This document shows positions 17,710 through 28,761 of a stretch of 64,000 bases of DNA, piece by piece (the first letter of the stretch is position 1; every line of letters starts with the position of its first letter). A program made the translations under genes and the position numbers. The notes beneath the pieces are model-generated. The model saw only the letters and a list, made by a program, of their open reading frames with translations. It made no database searches and was not told the origin of the DNA. The stretch is from Mycobacterium sp. D16Q14 (lineage in GTDB: Bacteria > Actinomycetota > Actinomycetes > Mycobacteriales > Mycobacteriaceae), in contig MAEX01000002.1 in assembly GCA_002013415.1 (NCBI GenBank), positions 62,001 through 126,000 on the forward strand, in the 5' to 3' direction.

Positions 17710-18489
17710 TTAGTCGGACTGGCAGATCTTCCATTCCTTGTCGCGGAACTGCAGATCGAAGCTGCGCGATGACCGGGTCTGCGGCGCGAACGCCATGAAC
17801 GAGGTGACGTTGGCCTCGGCGTGCTCGCCATTGACCACAACCTCGTCGATGCTGGCTACCACCGGGTACTGCTTGGCGGCCGCCACCTTCTGATACGTCT
17901 GGGACCACTCGGCGTCGGGGTAGCGGACGTAACCGTCGCGGGTTTCGCCGCACGTGATGGTCCGCAGCGCCGCCAGGTTGCCGGTCTGGATGGCGTTGTC
18001 ATAGTTCTGAATGCTGGTGCGCACCAGCTCTTCTTGTGACGCCTTTGGTGCGCTGGTGCGCGAGATGATGACCGCGGCGAGGACGATCACCGCGGCCAAT
18101 GCGGCGACGACGAGTACCAGCGCGATCACCCAGCCCCAGCTGCGCTTCTCCTCTTTGCGTGGCGCGATCGTCTCGGGGGTCGCAACCTTGGGGCGGGCCT
18201 GGGTCGCCAGCGGTGCGATGAGCTCGGTCTTCGGATCGTCGCCGACGGGCGAGATCATCTCGGTCTTGTTGGCATCAAATCCCGGTGCCGTGTAGCGCGG
18301 AACGTCGGGCTTAGCGGGAGCCATCACGACGGTCTGGGCGTCATCGAGCGGGGGAACCGGGCCGGTGTCGGCGGTGTCGGATATCTCCGGGGCGTTCGCG
18401 GCGCTATCCGACTGCTCGGCGGAGTCCGCAGACTTGCCGCCCTGTGCGTCGGGCTTGGCCTCGGAATTTCCACCGGTGGGGTTCGCCAT
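17710..18489 (-). CDS. Rv0361-like membrane protein with NTF2-like extracytoplasmic domain
   Basis: A 259-residue protein: an acidic, low-complexity cytoplasmic region (1-115) with T-E-M/L-I repeats (KTEMISPVGDDPKTELIAP), one transmembrane helix (about 118-142), then a small outer domain (SIQNYDNAIQTGNLAALRTITCGE…WKICQSD). The outer domain resembles the proteins at 14386-14850 and 26097-26549. Orthologue Rv0361 is a conserved membrane protein of unknown function. The repeated T-E motifs could be Ser/Thr-kinase targets; that is a guess. Confidence 0.75.
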   Translation of the reverse strand: MANPTGGNSEAKPDAQGGKSADSAEQSDSAANAPEISDTADTGPVPPLDDAQTVVMAPAKPDVPRYTAPGFDANKTEMISPVGDDPKTELIAPLATQARPKVATPETIAPRKEEKRSWGWVIALVLVVAALAAVIVLAAVIISRTSAPKASQEELVRTSIQNYDNAIQTGNLAALRTITCGETRDGYVRYPDAEWSQTYQKVAAAKQYPVVASIDEVVVNGEHAEANVTSFMAFAPQTRSSRSFDLQFRDKEWKICQSD

Positions 18490-18584
18490 GCGTCTCGTTC
18501 CTTATCCGTGCTGAGCGCTCTTTTGCGCAGGCGCGATCGACCGCGCCCACCCTATCGCGATCACGGGAGGTGGTACTCGTCAGA

Positions 18585-19022
18585 ATGGGTTCCATGAGTC
18601 CAATGCATGATCTGCTGGGTCCCGAGCCGGTGCTGCTACCCGGAGACGTGGACGCCGAATCGGCCCTGCTCAATGGCCAGGATCCCGCCGCGGTGGCGGC
18701 GGCGTATCCCTCCGCCTCGATCGCCTGGGCCGAACTGGCCGAGAACGCGTTGGACGGTGACGGCTCTGTGGGCAGCACCGTGACCGCCTACGCCTTCGCC
18801 CGCACCGGGTATCACCGCGGTCTGGACCAGTTGCGACGCAACGGGTGGAAGGGCTTCGGTCCGGTGCCGTACTCACATGAGCCCAATCGCGGCTTCCTGC
18901 GCGCCGTGGCGGCCCTCGCGCGTGCCGCTCAGTTGATCGGCGAGAACCACGAGTTCGCGCGGTGCTGCGATCTGCTCGACGACTGCGATCCGGCGGCCCG
19001 GCCCGCGCTGCTTCGGTCCTAA
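18585..19022 (+). CDS. DUF3151 protein (Rv0360c-like)
   Basis: A 145-residue conserved actinobacterial protein: LLGPEPVLLPGD, PSASIAWAELAE, AYAFARTGYHRGLDQLRRNGWKG and CCDLLDDCDPAARPAL. It is helical and cytosolic with no known function; the ARTGYHRGLDQLR helix resembles a TPR. ATG 18585 is nearest to GGGAGG (18565-18570); ATG 18594 is possible. It is divergent from the Rv0361-like gene, with a 95-base gap that must hold both promoters. Confidence 0.8.
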   Translation: MGSMSPMHDLLGPEPVLLPGDVDAESALLNGQDPAAVAAAYPSASIAWAELAENALDGDGSVGSTVTAYAFARTGYHRGLDQLRRNGWKGFGPVPYSHEPNRGFLRAVAALARAAQLIGENHEFARCCDLLDDCDPAARPALLRS

Positions 19023-19031
19023 CGTCACTTC

Positions 19032-19096
19032 CGTCGACACGCCGTGTTACGGCGGCAATGTGCGATACGGACCCGCCACCAGGCGGCGTGTCGACG
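19032..19096. terminator. Large hairpin between convergent genes
   Basis: Exact 13-base arms 19032-19044 (CGTCGACACGCCG) and 19084-19096 close a 39-base loop that has GC-rich internal pairing (ACGGCGG near 19050 and CCGCC near 19073). It sits in the 90-base convergent gap and is probably a bidirectional terminator. Confidence 0.55.
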
Positions 19097-19112
19097 CGGA
19101 GGGACGGCCCAG

Positions 19113-19883
19113 CTAGAGCAGCTTGCCCCAGAAGCGGAACAGCCAGCCGCCCACGCGCGAGAGATCGGGGTCGACGCCCAATGACGCGACGATCCAGTAG
19201 ACGGCGTCGAAGAATGCCCTGTTGATCGGCGGCGACATCAGCAGCACGAACAGGATCAGGAATCCGAACGTCTTGGCGTTGCCGAGTGCGCGCTGCGTGT
19301 TCGGGCTCAGATGGGGTTCGAGCGCACCGTAGCCGTCCAGGCCCGGCACCGGCAGCAGGTTGAGCACCACCGCCGTCACCTGAAGAAATCCGAGATAGGC
19401 CATGGCCGCCCAAAACACGATGTGCTCGCGGTCGGCGAAAAGCGCAGTCGTCCCCAGAATCAGCACCGCGAGTAGGGCATTCGCGCTCGGCCCGGCCACG
19501 CTCACCAGGGTGCGCTGCCGATTGCTCATGCCCGCGGTGTGCACGTATACGGCGCCACCAGGAAGCCCGATGCCACCGAGTGCGATGAACACCAGGGGCA
19601 GCACGATGGAGAGCACCGGATCGGTGTATTGCAGTGGGTTCAACGTCAGATATCCGCGCGCACCCGTATCGCCGAAACGCCATGCCGTGTAGGCGTGCCC
19701 GAACTCGTGCAGACATAGCGACACCACCCAGCCGGCGAACACGAAGACAAATACCCCACCGCGGGCCAGCGGCTCGGTCGAATTGCCGCCGAACCATGCG
19801 AGCACCGCCCCGGCGAGGGTGAGTGCGACGAGCGCGAGAAAGACAGGGCTGGGCCGGACCGACTGCTTGACGTTCACGGGCAA
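19113..19883 (-). CDS. Site-2-type M50 metalloprotease (Rv0359-like)
   Basis: A 256-residue membrane-embedded zinc protease. HEFGH (about 60-64) holds two zinc ligands and the catalytic Glu; NLLPVPGLDGYG supplies the third ligand Asp. About six transmembrane helices are seen. It lacks the PDZ domain of Rip1/RseP and belongs to the short M50 group. Substrates are unknown; regulated intramembrane proteolysis of anti-sigma factors is the usual role of the superfamily. The C-terminus (WGKLL) is close to the hairpin. Confidence 0.88.
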   Translation of the reverse strand: MPVNVKQSVRPSPVFLALVALTLAGAVLAWFGGNSTEPLARGGVFVFVFAGWVVSLCLHEFGHAYTAWRFGDTGARGYLTLNPLQYTDPVLSIVLPLVFIALGGIGLPGGAVYVHTAGMSNRQRTLVSVAGPSANALLAVLILGTTALFADREHIVFWAAMAYLGFLQVTAVVLNLLPVPGLDGYGALEPHLSPNTQRALGNAKTFGFLILFVLLMSPPINRAFFDAVYWIVASLGVDPDLSRVGGWLFRFWGKLL

Positions 19884-19886
19884 AAG

Positions 19887-22683
<2,797 letters not shown>

Positions 22684-22687
22684 GCGG

Positions 22688-24268
22688 CTACCGGTCGGCC
22701 TGATTCATGGTGGCCTCTTCGAGGTCGAGTCCGCGGAGCACGGTGCGCAGCACCTCGTCATCGATATTGCCCGCGTCGCGTTCGGCGATGAACACCTCGC
22801 GCTCCTTCTCGAGCATCTCCAGCCGCAGATTCCGGAATGCCGCCATGGGGCTCTCGCCGGCGTCCTCGTCGCTGCGTCCGAGGCGCTCCCATGCCGCGTT
22901 GCGGCGACGGGTGTTCCAGTGCCGCAGAATTTCGGCGGCGCGGCTGCGCACGTTGGTGTCCTCGATGCCGTCATTGTCATCGAGGAGCTCCTCAAGACGG
23001 TCCGCGGCCGCACGGGCGGCCTTGTCCTGAGCGGCCGCCTCGGCGAGCGCGTCCTTGCGTTCGTCATCGCTTTGCACGCCGAGCACCCGAATCACCCACG
23101 GCAAGGTAAGCCCATGCAACAGAAGGGTTCCCACCACCACGACGAAGGTCAGGAAAACGATGTGCGGATGCCCGGGCAGTGGCTCGCCGGTGATGGTGGT
23201 CAGCGGCACCGCGAAGGCCATCGCCAGCGAAACCACGCCACGCATCCCGGCCCACGCCACCACGAAAACTCCACGCGCCGAGGGGCGTTGGCCGGGTGGG
23301 CGCATGTACGCGAACGCGAAGACGAACACGATGCGCACCACGATCACCGTGGACAGCACCGAGATCGACGACAGCACGATGGTGGCGAAGGACAGGCCTC
23401 GTAGTCCTTCGACGACCTTGGGCAGCTGCAACCCGATGAGCAGGAACGCGAAGGATTCCAGCAGCAGCTGCACGGCCTTCCACACCGCGTCATCCTGGAG
23501 CCGGGTGGCGTATCCGGCGTGCACCGAGCGGTGCCCCAGCATGAGCCCGGCGACCACGACGGCGATCACGCCGGAGCCATGAATCTCCTCGGCGAGCAGA
23601 TACGCGAAGAACGGCACCACCAGGCCGATAGCGCTCTCGGACAGCGGGTCGTCGAGCTTGCAGCGGATGATGTTGACCAATTTTCCGATGACAACCCCGA
23701 CGAGCACCCCACCGATGGCCGCGAGCGCGAAAATCTTGAGTCCGTCGGCCACGGTGGCGCCGAGCCCGATCGCCGCGGCTATCGCGACCCGATAGGCGGT
23801 GAGTGCGGTCGCGTCGTTGAGCAGACTCTCACCGCCCAGCAGCGTCATGATGTTGCGCGGCAGTCCCAGGCGCCGGCCGATGGCGGTGGCCGATACCGCG
23901 TCGGGCGGTGCCACGATGGCGCCGAGCACCATCGCACCGGCGAGCGGCAGTTCGGGAACGGCGTAGAACGCCACGAAGCCCACCGCGACGGTGGTGAGCA
24001 GCGGGAGCACCACGGCCAGGCTGCTGACCGCCCGCATGTTCTTGCGCAGGTTGACGTAGGAGCTTTCCAGCGCCGTCGTGTACAGCAGCGGCGGCAGGAT
24101 CACGAACAGCACGAGGTCCGGATCCATCTCGATGGACGGCAGGCCGGGGATGGCAGTGGCTGCCAAACCCGCCACGACCAGCACCAACGGCGTGGGAAGC
24201 CCGAATCGCCGGGAAATCGCGGCCAGGACCAGGGCAGCCGTGAGTACCGCCAGCAGGGAAACGTTCAC
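22688..24268 (-). CDS. CPA1-type Na+/H+ antiporter
   Basis: A 526-residue membrane antiporter (NhaP/yjcE type). About 12 transmembrane helices occupy 1-400; the ion site is in ESLLNDATALTAYR (conserved Asn-Asp of CPA1), with GAIVAPPDAVSATAIGRRLG before it and AWAGMRGVVSLAMAFA after it. A charged cytosolic tail (about 410-526, Ala/Glu/Arg coiled region) probably regulates activity. It should set internal pH or sodium. It is divergent from a UBP-type zinc-finger gene 60 bases away. Confidence 0.92.
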   Translation of the reverse strand: MNVSLLAVLTAALVLAAISRRFGLPTPLVLVVAGLAATAIPGLPSIEMDPDLVLFVILPPLLYTTALESSYVNLRKNMRAVSSLAVVLPLLTTVAVGFVAFYAVPELPLAGAMVLGAIVAPPDAVSATAIGRRLGLPRNIMTLLGGESLLNDATALTAYRVAIAAAIGLGATVADGLKIFALAAIGGVLVGVVIGKLVNIIRCKLDDPLSESAIGLVVPFFAYLLAEEIHGSGVIAVVVAGLMLGHRSVHAGYATRLQDDAVWKAVQLLLESFAFLLIGLQLPKVVEGLRGLSFATIVLSSISVLSTVIVVRIVFVFAFAYMRPPGQRPSARGVFVVAWAGMRGVVSLAMAFAVPLTTITGEPLPGHPHIVFLTFVVVVGTLLLHGLTLPWVIRVLGVQSDDERKDALAEAAAQDKAARAAADRLEELLDDNDGIEDTNVRSRAAEILRHWNTRRRNAAWERLGRSDEDAGESPMAAFRNLRLEMLEKEREVFIAERDAGNIDDEVLRTVLRGLDLEEATMNQADR

Positions 24269-24328
24269 CTTCGTATTCTGTGCAGAGAGCGGTTCTGGCG
24301 CCTAAGCGGGCATGTGGAGAGGGCACAT

Positions 24329-24646
24329 ATGAAGCGGCTGTTTCGGCGTGGATCTGCCGCGCCCGTGTCGGCACAGCGGCAAGGCCCCTGCCCTGAGCTG
24401 GCCGCCGCCACCGGGCAAGGCCCACAACCCCGCACTCCGGGGCAGTGCGAGGACTGCGCGGCACTGGGTGAGCAGGTGTGGGCCCATTTGCGGTTGTGTC
24501 TGGAATGCGGCCGGGTCAGCTGCTGTGATTCCAGCCCCCACCAGCACGCCACCGCACATTTTCACGCCTCGGGGCATCCGGTGATGCGTTCACATGAGCC
24601 GGGTGAGGATTGGCGCTGGTGTTATGTCCATAGCACTCTCGGTTGA
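24329..24646 (+). CDS. UBP-type zinc finger protein
   Basis: A 105-residue protein with a bacterial ubiquitin-hydrolase-like zinc finger: CEDC, LRLCLECGRVSCCDSSPHQHATAHFHASGHPVMRS and EDWRWCYV supply the Cys/His set. In eukaryotes the fold binds the C-terminus of ubiquitin; in actinobacteria it is often beside or fused to Na+/H+ antiporters. That fits the divergent antiporter here. Ligand in bacteria unknown. ATG 24329 has GGAGAGG upstream; the basic N-terminus (MKRLFRRGS) is not a signal peptide. Confidence 0.82.
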   Translation: MKRLFRRGSAAPVSAQRQGPCPELAAATGQGPQPRTPGQCEDCAALGEQVWAHLRLCLECGRVSCCDSSPHQHATAHFHASGHPVMRSHEPGEDWRWCYVHSTLG

Positions 24647-24723
24647 GGATGTGTGGCAATCTGGCACGCTAGGCACGGTTCAATAGGGCTACAGGTCGAC
24701 CGGAAGGCGTGAAAGGCATCGTG

Positions 24724-26100
24724 GTGACGCAGGAGGGTTCGCCCCCCAGCGAGCACGGCTCGACGGGTTCCACCGACACCGTTGAGCCCGGGCCCGCCGA
24801 GGCGGCGCCGGTGACCGAAGACGCCGTGCGTGCCACCAATGGTGCCAAGTCCGCTAAGGCTGCTAAGGCCGCCAACAGCGTGAAACCCGTCTCCGAGCTG
24901 GCCGGCAGCGAGTCCCCGGCACCGAAGGCGCCGGAACCCGTGTCCGTCAACCGCACCACCGTGATGCTGCTGGGGTCGGGTGAATTGGCCAGGGAACTAG
25001 CCATCTCCTTCCAGCGCTTGGGTGCTGACGTCATCGTGGTGGACACCGGAGACGGCGGGCCGGCCCATACAGCCGCAGATCGTTCGGTGGTCGCACCGAT
25101 CGGTGAGGCGGAGAACCTGGTCGCGCTCGTCGAGAAGGAACGGCCCCGATTCGTCGTGCCGCTGGTCGAGACGGCGTCGGGCGAGGCGCTCGACACATTG
25201 GCCGAGGGCAGGGTCACCCAGGTGATTCCGACCGCCAAGGCGGTGCGGCTGGCCGGCGATCGCGAGGCGATGCGGCGGATGGCCGCCGAGGAACTCGGCC
25301 TGCCCACACCCGCGTATTGGTTCGCGAACTCTGTCGAGGAGTTGCACAAGGTTCTTGAGACTGCGGGTTTCCCGGCGGTGGTGCGTCCGGTGTCGGCCGC
25401 CTACGGCCAAGGCCAATCGGTGGTGCTGCGCGACAGTGACGCCGAACCCGCGTGGGATCAGGCCGTCGCGTCGAACATCGGCGGCGGCCAGCGGGTGCTG
25501 GTGGAGACCGCGGTGGAGATCGACTACGAGATCACGCTGCTCACGGTGCGGACGGCCGGGGTCGGTGGTGCGACCAGACTGTATTTCTGCGAGCCCATCG
25601 CACACCGGCAGAGCGGAACCGATGCGCTGCAGATGTGGCAGCCGCAGCCGCTGAGTCAGGCTGCCCTGGAACTGGCCCGGTCCATTGCCGCCAGGGCGGT
25701 CAATGCCCTTGGCGGGCATGGTGTCTACGGTGTCGAACTGTTTGTCCGGGGTGACGAGGTGTACTTCTGCGATGTGAGTGCCCGGCCCTATGACTCCGGG
25801 CTGGTGACCGTGCGATCGCAGCGACTGTCCGAGTTCGATATGCACGCGCGCGCGGTGCTGGGTGTGCCGATCGACACCATTCTGGTCTCGCCGGCGGCCG
25901 CTGAGGTGGTCTACGGCGACGGCCCCGGTCCGTCGTCGCGGCAGCTCGACGAGGCGCTGCAGATACCGGAGAGCGATCTTCGGATGTTCGGGCATTCAGA
26001 GATCCACCGGCGCCGCCGCGTTGGCGTGGCACTGGCGACCGCACCCAACACCGCGCTGGCGCTGAGCCGTGCCCAACAGGTCGCCCGGCATCTGCGGTGA
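24724..26100 (+). CDS. purT: Formate-dependent GAR transformylase PurT
   Basis: A 458-residue ATP-grasp enzyme that uses formate and ATP to formylate GAR in purine synthesis. Domains: pre-ATP-grasp (TVMLLGSGELARELAISFQRLGADVIVVD), ATP-grasp (about 185-370, with VETAVEIDYEITLL and YGVELFVRGDEVYFCDVSARPYDSG) and the C-terminal cap (LRMFGHSEIHRRRRVGVALAT). The first 75 residues are an Ala/Pro/Ser/Lys-rich extension absent from E. coli PurT. The ATP-loop reads SAAYGQGQS where E. coli has SSSGKGQ. GTG 24724 sits seven bases after AAGG; GTG 24709 is too close to its upstream purines. Orthologue Rv0389; the next gene overlaps by four bases. Confidence 0.9.
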   Translation: MTQEGSPPSEHGSTGSTDTVEPGPAEAAPVTEDAVRATNGAKSAKAAKAANSVKPVSELAGSESPAPKAPEPVSVNRTTVMLLGSGELARELAISFQRLGADVIVVDTGDGGPAHTAADRSVVAPIGEAENLVALVEKERPRFVVPLVETASGEALDTLAEGRVTQVIPTAKAVRLAGDREAMRRMAAEELGLPTPAYWFANSVEELHKVLETAGFPAVVRPVSAAYGQGQSVVLRDSDAEPAWDQAVASNIGGGQRVLVETAVEIDYEITLLTVRTAGVGGATRLYFCEPIAHRQSGTDALQMWQPQPLSQAALELARSIAARAVNALGGHGVYGVELFVRGDEVYFCDVSARPYDSGLVTVRSQRLSEFDMHARAVLGVPIDTILVSPAAAEVVYGDGPGPSSRQLDEALQIPESDLRMFGHSEIHRRRRVGVALATAPNTALALSRAQQVARHLR

Positions 26101-26549
26101 CACCCGACGAGCAGGCGGCCGATCACGAGGACACCGGGAGTCCCGCACCATTCATCGCCGGGGCGGCGATCTTTGGAATCGTGGTGATCGGTATCGCGGT
26201 ATCGGCGTTCTTCCGGACGGGCGACGGCCTTACCGAAGAGGGCAGGGTGGGGCAGTCCGTCGTCGCGCAGAACGACGCGCTGCAGCGGCGTGCGTACGCC
26301 GACTATGTGGCGAAGAGCTGCCGGGCCATTGTCACGCCGGAAAAGAATGTGATTGCCGCACAGGACAAATCCGAGGCCTCGCACGGAAACCGGTACGTGG
26401 ACGACGTCAAGGACGTCAAGATCAGCGGGGACACCGCCACCGCGACGGTGACCTATCACTACATGAAATCCGAGGACAACAAGCTCACCGCGGACGTTTC
26501 CTTCGTCAAGGAAGACGGCTCGTGGAGGGTGTGCAGTCAGTACCAATAG
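26097..26549 (+). CDS. Single-pass membrane protein, NTF2/DUF4878-like
   Basis: A 150-residue protein: acidic N-terminus, one transmembrane helix (about 19-38), then an outer domain (DALQRRAYADYVAKSC…DVKISGDTATATVTYHY…GSWRVCSQYQ). Two Cys could pair. The domain resembles those at 14386-14850 and 17710-18489. It is inserted between purT and the rhodanese gene and starts with GTG overlapping the purT stop. Function unknown. Confidence 0.75.
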   Translation: MTPDEQAADHEDTGSPAPFIAGAAIFGIVVIGIAVSAFFRTGDGLTEEGRVGQSVVAQNDALQRRAYADYVAKSCRAIVTPEKNVIAAQDKSEASHGNRYVDDVKDVKISGDTATATVTYHYMKSEDNKLTADVSFVKEDGSWRVCSQYQ

Positions 26550-26560
26550 ACTGGCTCTTC

Positions 26561-26986
26561 GTGGGCTACGCAGGAGATATCACCCCCGAGGCGGCGTGGG
26601 CGCTGCTGAAGGAAAACCCGGAAGCCGTGCTGGTTGATGTGCGCACGTCGGCGGAGTGGAAGTGGGTCGGGGTTCCCGACCTCACCGAACTCGGCCGCGA
26701 TGTCGTCTACATCGAGTGGGTGCGCTCCAACGGCGAACGCAATGAGCAGTTCCTGGAGGAGCTGGCCGCCGCGGGTGTCACCGGACCCTCCCAGGGGGAC
26801 AGCCGTCCGGTGGTGTTCCTGTGTCGATCCGGTAACCGGTCGATCGGCTCCGCGGAACTGGCCACCGAGGCGGGAATCGCGCCGTCGTACAACGTGCTTG
26901 ACGGGTTCGAGGGCAACCTCGACGAGAACGGGCACCGTGGCGGCGTCGGCTGGCGTGCCATCGGTCTGCCATGGCGGCAGTCATGA
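26561..26986 (+). CDS. Rhodanese-domain protein (Rv0390-like)
   Basis: A 141-residue single rhodanese domain with VLVDVRTSAEW, active-site loop CRSGNRS (Cys thiol carries sulfane sulfur) and NVLDGFEGNLDENGHRGGVGWRA. It is translationally coupled to metZ by ATGA, and the M. tuberculosis order Rv0390-Rv0391 is the same, which suggests it handles sulfur for O-succinylhomoserine sulfhydrylation. GTG 26561 (GYAGDITPE) matches the family start but lacks a clear ribosome site; GTG 26522 overlapping the upstream gene is the alternative. Confidence 0.88.
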   Translation: MGYAGDITPEAAWALLKENPEAVLVDVRTSAEWKWVGVPDLTELGRDVVYIEWVRSNGERNEQFLEELAAAGVTGPSQGDSRPVVFLCRSGNRSIGSAELATEAGIAPSYNVLDGFEGNLDENGHRGGVGWRAIGLPWRQS

Positions 26987-28215
26987 ACCAGACTCCTGAG
27001 GGCGTTCCCTCGGTTCGCATTCCCAAGGCGCTGCCCGAGGGCGTGAGCCAGGCGACCATCGGGGTGCGCGGCGGGCTGCTGCGCTCCGAGTTCGAAGAGA
27101 CCGCCGAGGCGATGTACCTGACCTCCGGGTATGTCTACGAGAGTGCGGCTGCCGCGGAACGCGCCTTCACCGGCGAGGTTGACCGGTATGTGTACTCGCG
27201 ATACGGCAACCCGACGATCTCCATGTTCGAGGAGCGGCTGCGGCTCATCGAGGGTGCCGAGGCGGCGTTTGCGACAGCAACAGGGATGTCGGCGGTGTTC
27301 ACCGCACTGGGTGCGCTCTTGGCCGCCGGGGACAGACTTGTCGCTGCGCGCAGTCTCTTCGGTTCCTGTTTCGTGGTGTGCAACGAGATCCTGCCCCGCT
27401 GGGGTGTGGAGACCGTGTTCGTCGACGGCGAGGACCTCTCCCAATGGGAGGAGGCGCTGTCCGTTCCCACGCAGGCCGTCTTCTTCGAAACCCCTTCCAA
27501 CCCCATGCAATCGCTCGTAGACATCGAGGCGGTGTGCAAGCTGGCGCATGCCGCAGGTGCAAAGGTGGTGCTGGACAACGTCTTTGCTACCCCGCTACTG
27601 CAACAGGGCATTCCGTTGGGTGCCGATGTGGTGGTCTACTCCGGCACCAAGCACATCGACGGGCAGGGCCGGGTACTCGGTGGCGCCATCCTGGGTGACA
27701 CCGACTACATCGAGGGCCCCGTCAAGACGCTGATGCGGCACACCGGGCCGGCGCTCAGCCCGTTCAATGCCTGGACGCTCGTGAAAGGGCTTGAAACGCT
27801 GGACCTTCGGGTGCGGCATGCCAACGAATCCGCCTTCAAGATCGCGCAGTTCCTGGAACAGCATCCCGCGGTGCGCTGGGTGCGGTACCCGTTCCTGCAG
27901 ACGCATCCTCAGTACGAACTGGCCAAGCGACAGATGAGCGGCGGCGGCACCGTCGTCACCTTCGAGCTCGACGCCGATGGCGATGCGGGTAAGCAGCGCG
28001 CCTTCCAGGTGCTCGACGGGACCTCGCTCATCGACATCTCGAACAACCTGGGCGACTCCAAGTCGCTCATCACCCATCCCGCCACCACGACCCACCGCGC
28101 CATGGGTCCGGAGGGGCGTGCGGCGATCGGGCTCTCCGATGGTGTGGTGCGTCTGTCGGTCGGGCTGGAGTCCACCGAGGACCTCATCGCGGACCTGGAA
28201 CGGGCACTGAGCTAA
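26983..28215 (+). CDS. metZ: O-succinylhomoserine sulfhydrylase MetZ
   Basis: A 410-residue PLP enzyme of the Cys/Met-metabolism family that makes homocysteine from O-succinylhomoserine and sulfide. The PLP lysine lies in SGTKHIDGQGR, with SRYGNPT, ETPSNP and LDNVFATP binding cofactor and phosphate. The sequence is very close to M. tuberculosis MetZ (Rv0391). ATG 26983 shares ATGA with the rhodanese stop; ATG 26971 is possible and would add four residues. The stop codon overlaps the first element of a phased repeat array. Confidence 0.95.
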   Translation: MNQTPEGVPSVRIPKALPEGVSQATIGVRGGLLRSEFEETAEAMYLTSGYVYESAAAAERAFTGEVDRYVYSRYGNPTISMFEERLRLIEGAEAAFATATGMSAVFTALGALLAAGDRLVAARSLFGSCFVVCNEILPRWGVETVFVDGEDLSQWEEALSVPTQAVFFETPSNPMQSLVDIEAVCKLAHAAGAKVVLDNVFATPLLQQGIPLGADVVVYSGTKHIDGQGRVLGGAILGDTDYIEGPVKTLMRHTGPALSPFNAWTLVKGLETLDLRVRHANESAFKIAQFLEQHPAVRWVRYPFLQTHPQYELAKRQMSGGGTVVTFELDADGDAGKQRAFQVLDGTSLIDISNNLGDSKSLITHPATTTHRAMGPEGRAAIGLSDGVVRLSVGLESTEDLIADLERALS

Positions 28216-28246
28216 CTCGGGCTAGCTTTAGTTAGCAGGGGCTAGC
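28211..28246. promoter_or_regulatory. Four phased GYTARC elements (operator array)
   Basis: GCTAAC (28211), GCTAGC (28221), GTTAGC (28231) and GCTAGC (28241) follow each other with exactly ten bases between starts, so all face the same side of the helix. The last copy lies at the -35 position of the downstream lipoprotein promoter. This looks like a multi-site binding array for one regulator; the regulator is unknown. Confidence 0.55.
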
Positions 28247-28265
28247 ACTCCGGGAAGTTCCTTTG

Positions 28266-28271
28266 TAGTAT
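28266..28271 (+). promoter_or_regulatory. -10 element for lipoprotein-mmpL operon
   Basis: TAGTAT ends six bases before ATG 28278, so the mRNA is probably leaderless. The fourth GCTAGC copy occupies the -35 region. Confidence 0.55.
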
Positions 28272-28277
28272 CCCGTC

Positions 28278-28751
28278 ATGACGCAACGAAGCGTTCATGT
28301 CGCGGTGCTGGTGTGTGCCGCCGTAGTGACGACACAAGCCGTAAGCGGTTGCTCCATGTCGGATTTCGTGGGCGGCGCCGTGGAGCGCACCACATATCCG
28401 CCGATCACACCCATTCCGCCGCCCCCGCCGGGCGCCAGCGTGCTGCCCGCGGATTTTCCGCGCGACATCCCGGTCATCAAAGGTACGTATCGCCAAGACG
28501 CCGAGGGTGATTCTCGGACCCTGGCGGTCAGCGGTGTCGAGGCATCGGCCACGGTCGTGGCGGGCAAGCTGCTGACCGACGCCGGATTCGAACATCAAAC
28601 CGTGCTGGGCCAGGACGCCTACCTCAACAACAAGTACACCGTGCTGGTGATCGGCGACGACCTCGGTGGAGCCTTCACCCTGCGCTACACCGTGATGCCG
28701 ATGATCGGTGTGCCGGGCATGCCCAGTGTCACCTTCCCGCCGCTGATCTGA
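28278..28751 (+). CDS. Lipoprotein partner of MmpL
   Basis: A 157-residue lipoprotein with lipobox VSGC and Cys25, a Pro-rich linker (PPITPIPPPPPGAS) and a small alpha/beta domain (VEASATVVAGKLLTDAGFEHQTVL…YTVLVIGDDLGGAFTLRYTV). It lies ten bases before an mmpL gene and takes the place usually held by mmpS. It resembles no MmpS. A role in presenting or accepting the MmpL cargo is plausible but inferred from position. Confidence 0.75.
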   Translation: MTQRSVHVAVLVCAAVVTTQAVSGCSMSDFVGGAVERTTYPPITPIPPPPPGASVLPADFPRDIPVIKGTYRQDAEGDSRTLAVSGVEASATVVAGKLLTDAGFEHQTVLGQDAYLNNKYTVLVIGDDLGGAFTLRYTVMPMIGVPGMPSVTFPPLI

Positions 28752-28761
28752 GGAGCTGACC

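Noticed and set aside
23519-24646. Long plus-strand open frame covering the antiporter gene
   Set aside because: Only its 3' end (from 24329) has coding character; the rest is low-complexity antisense of the antiporter.
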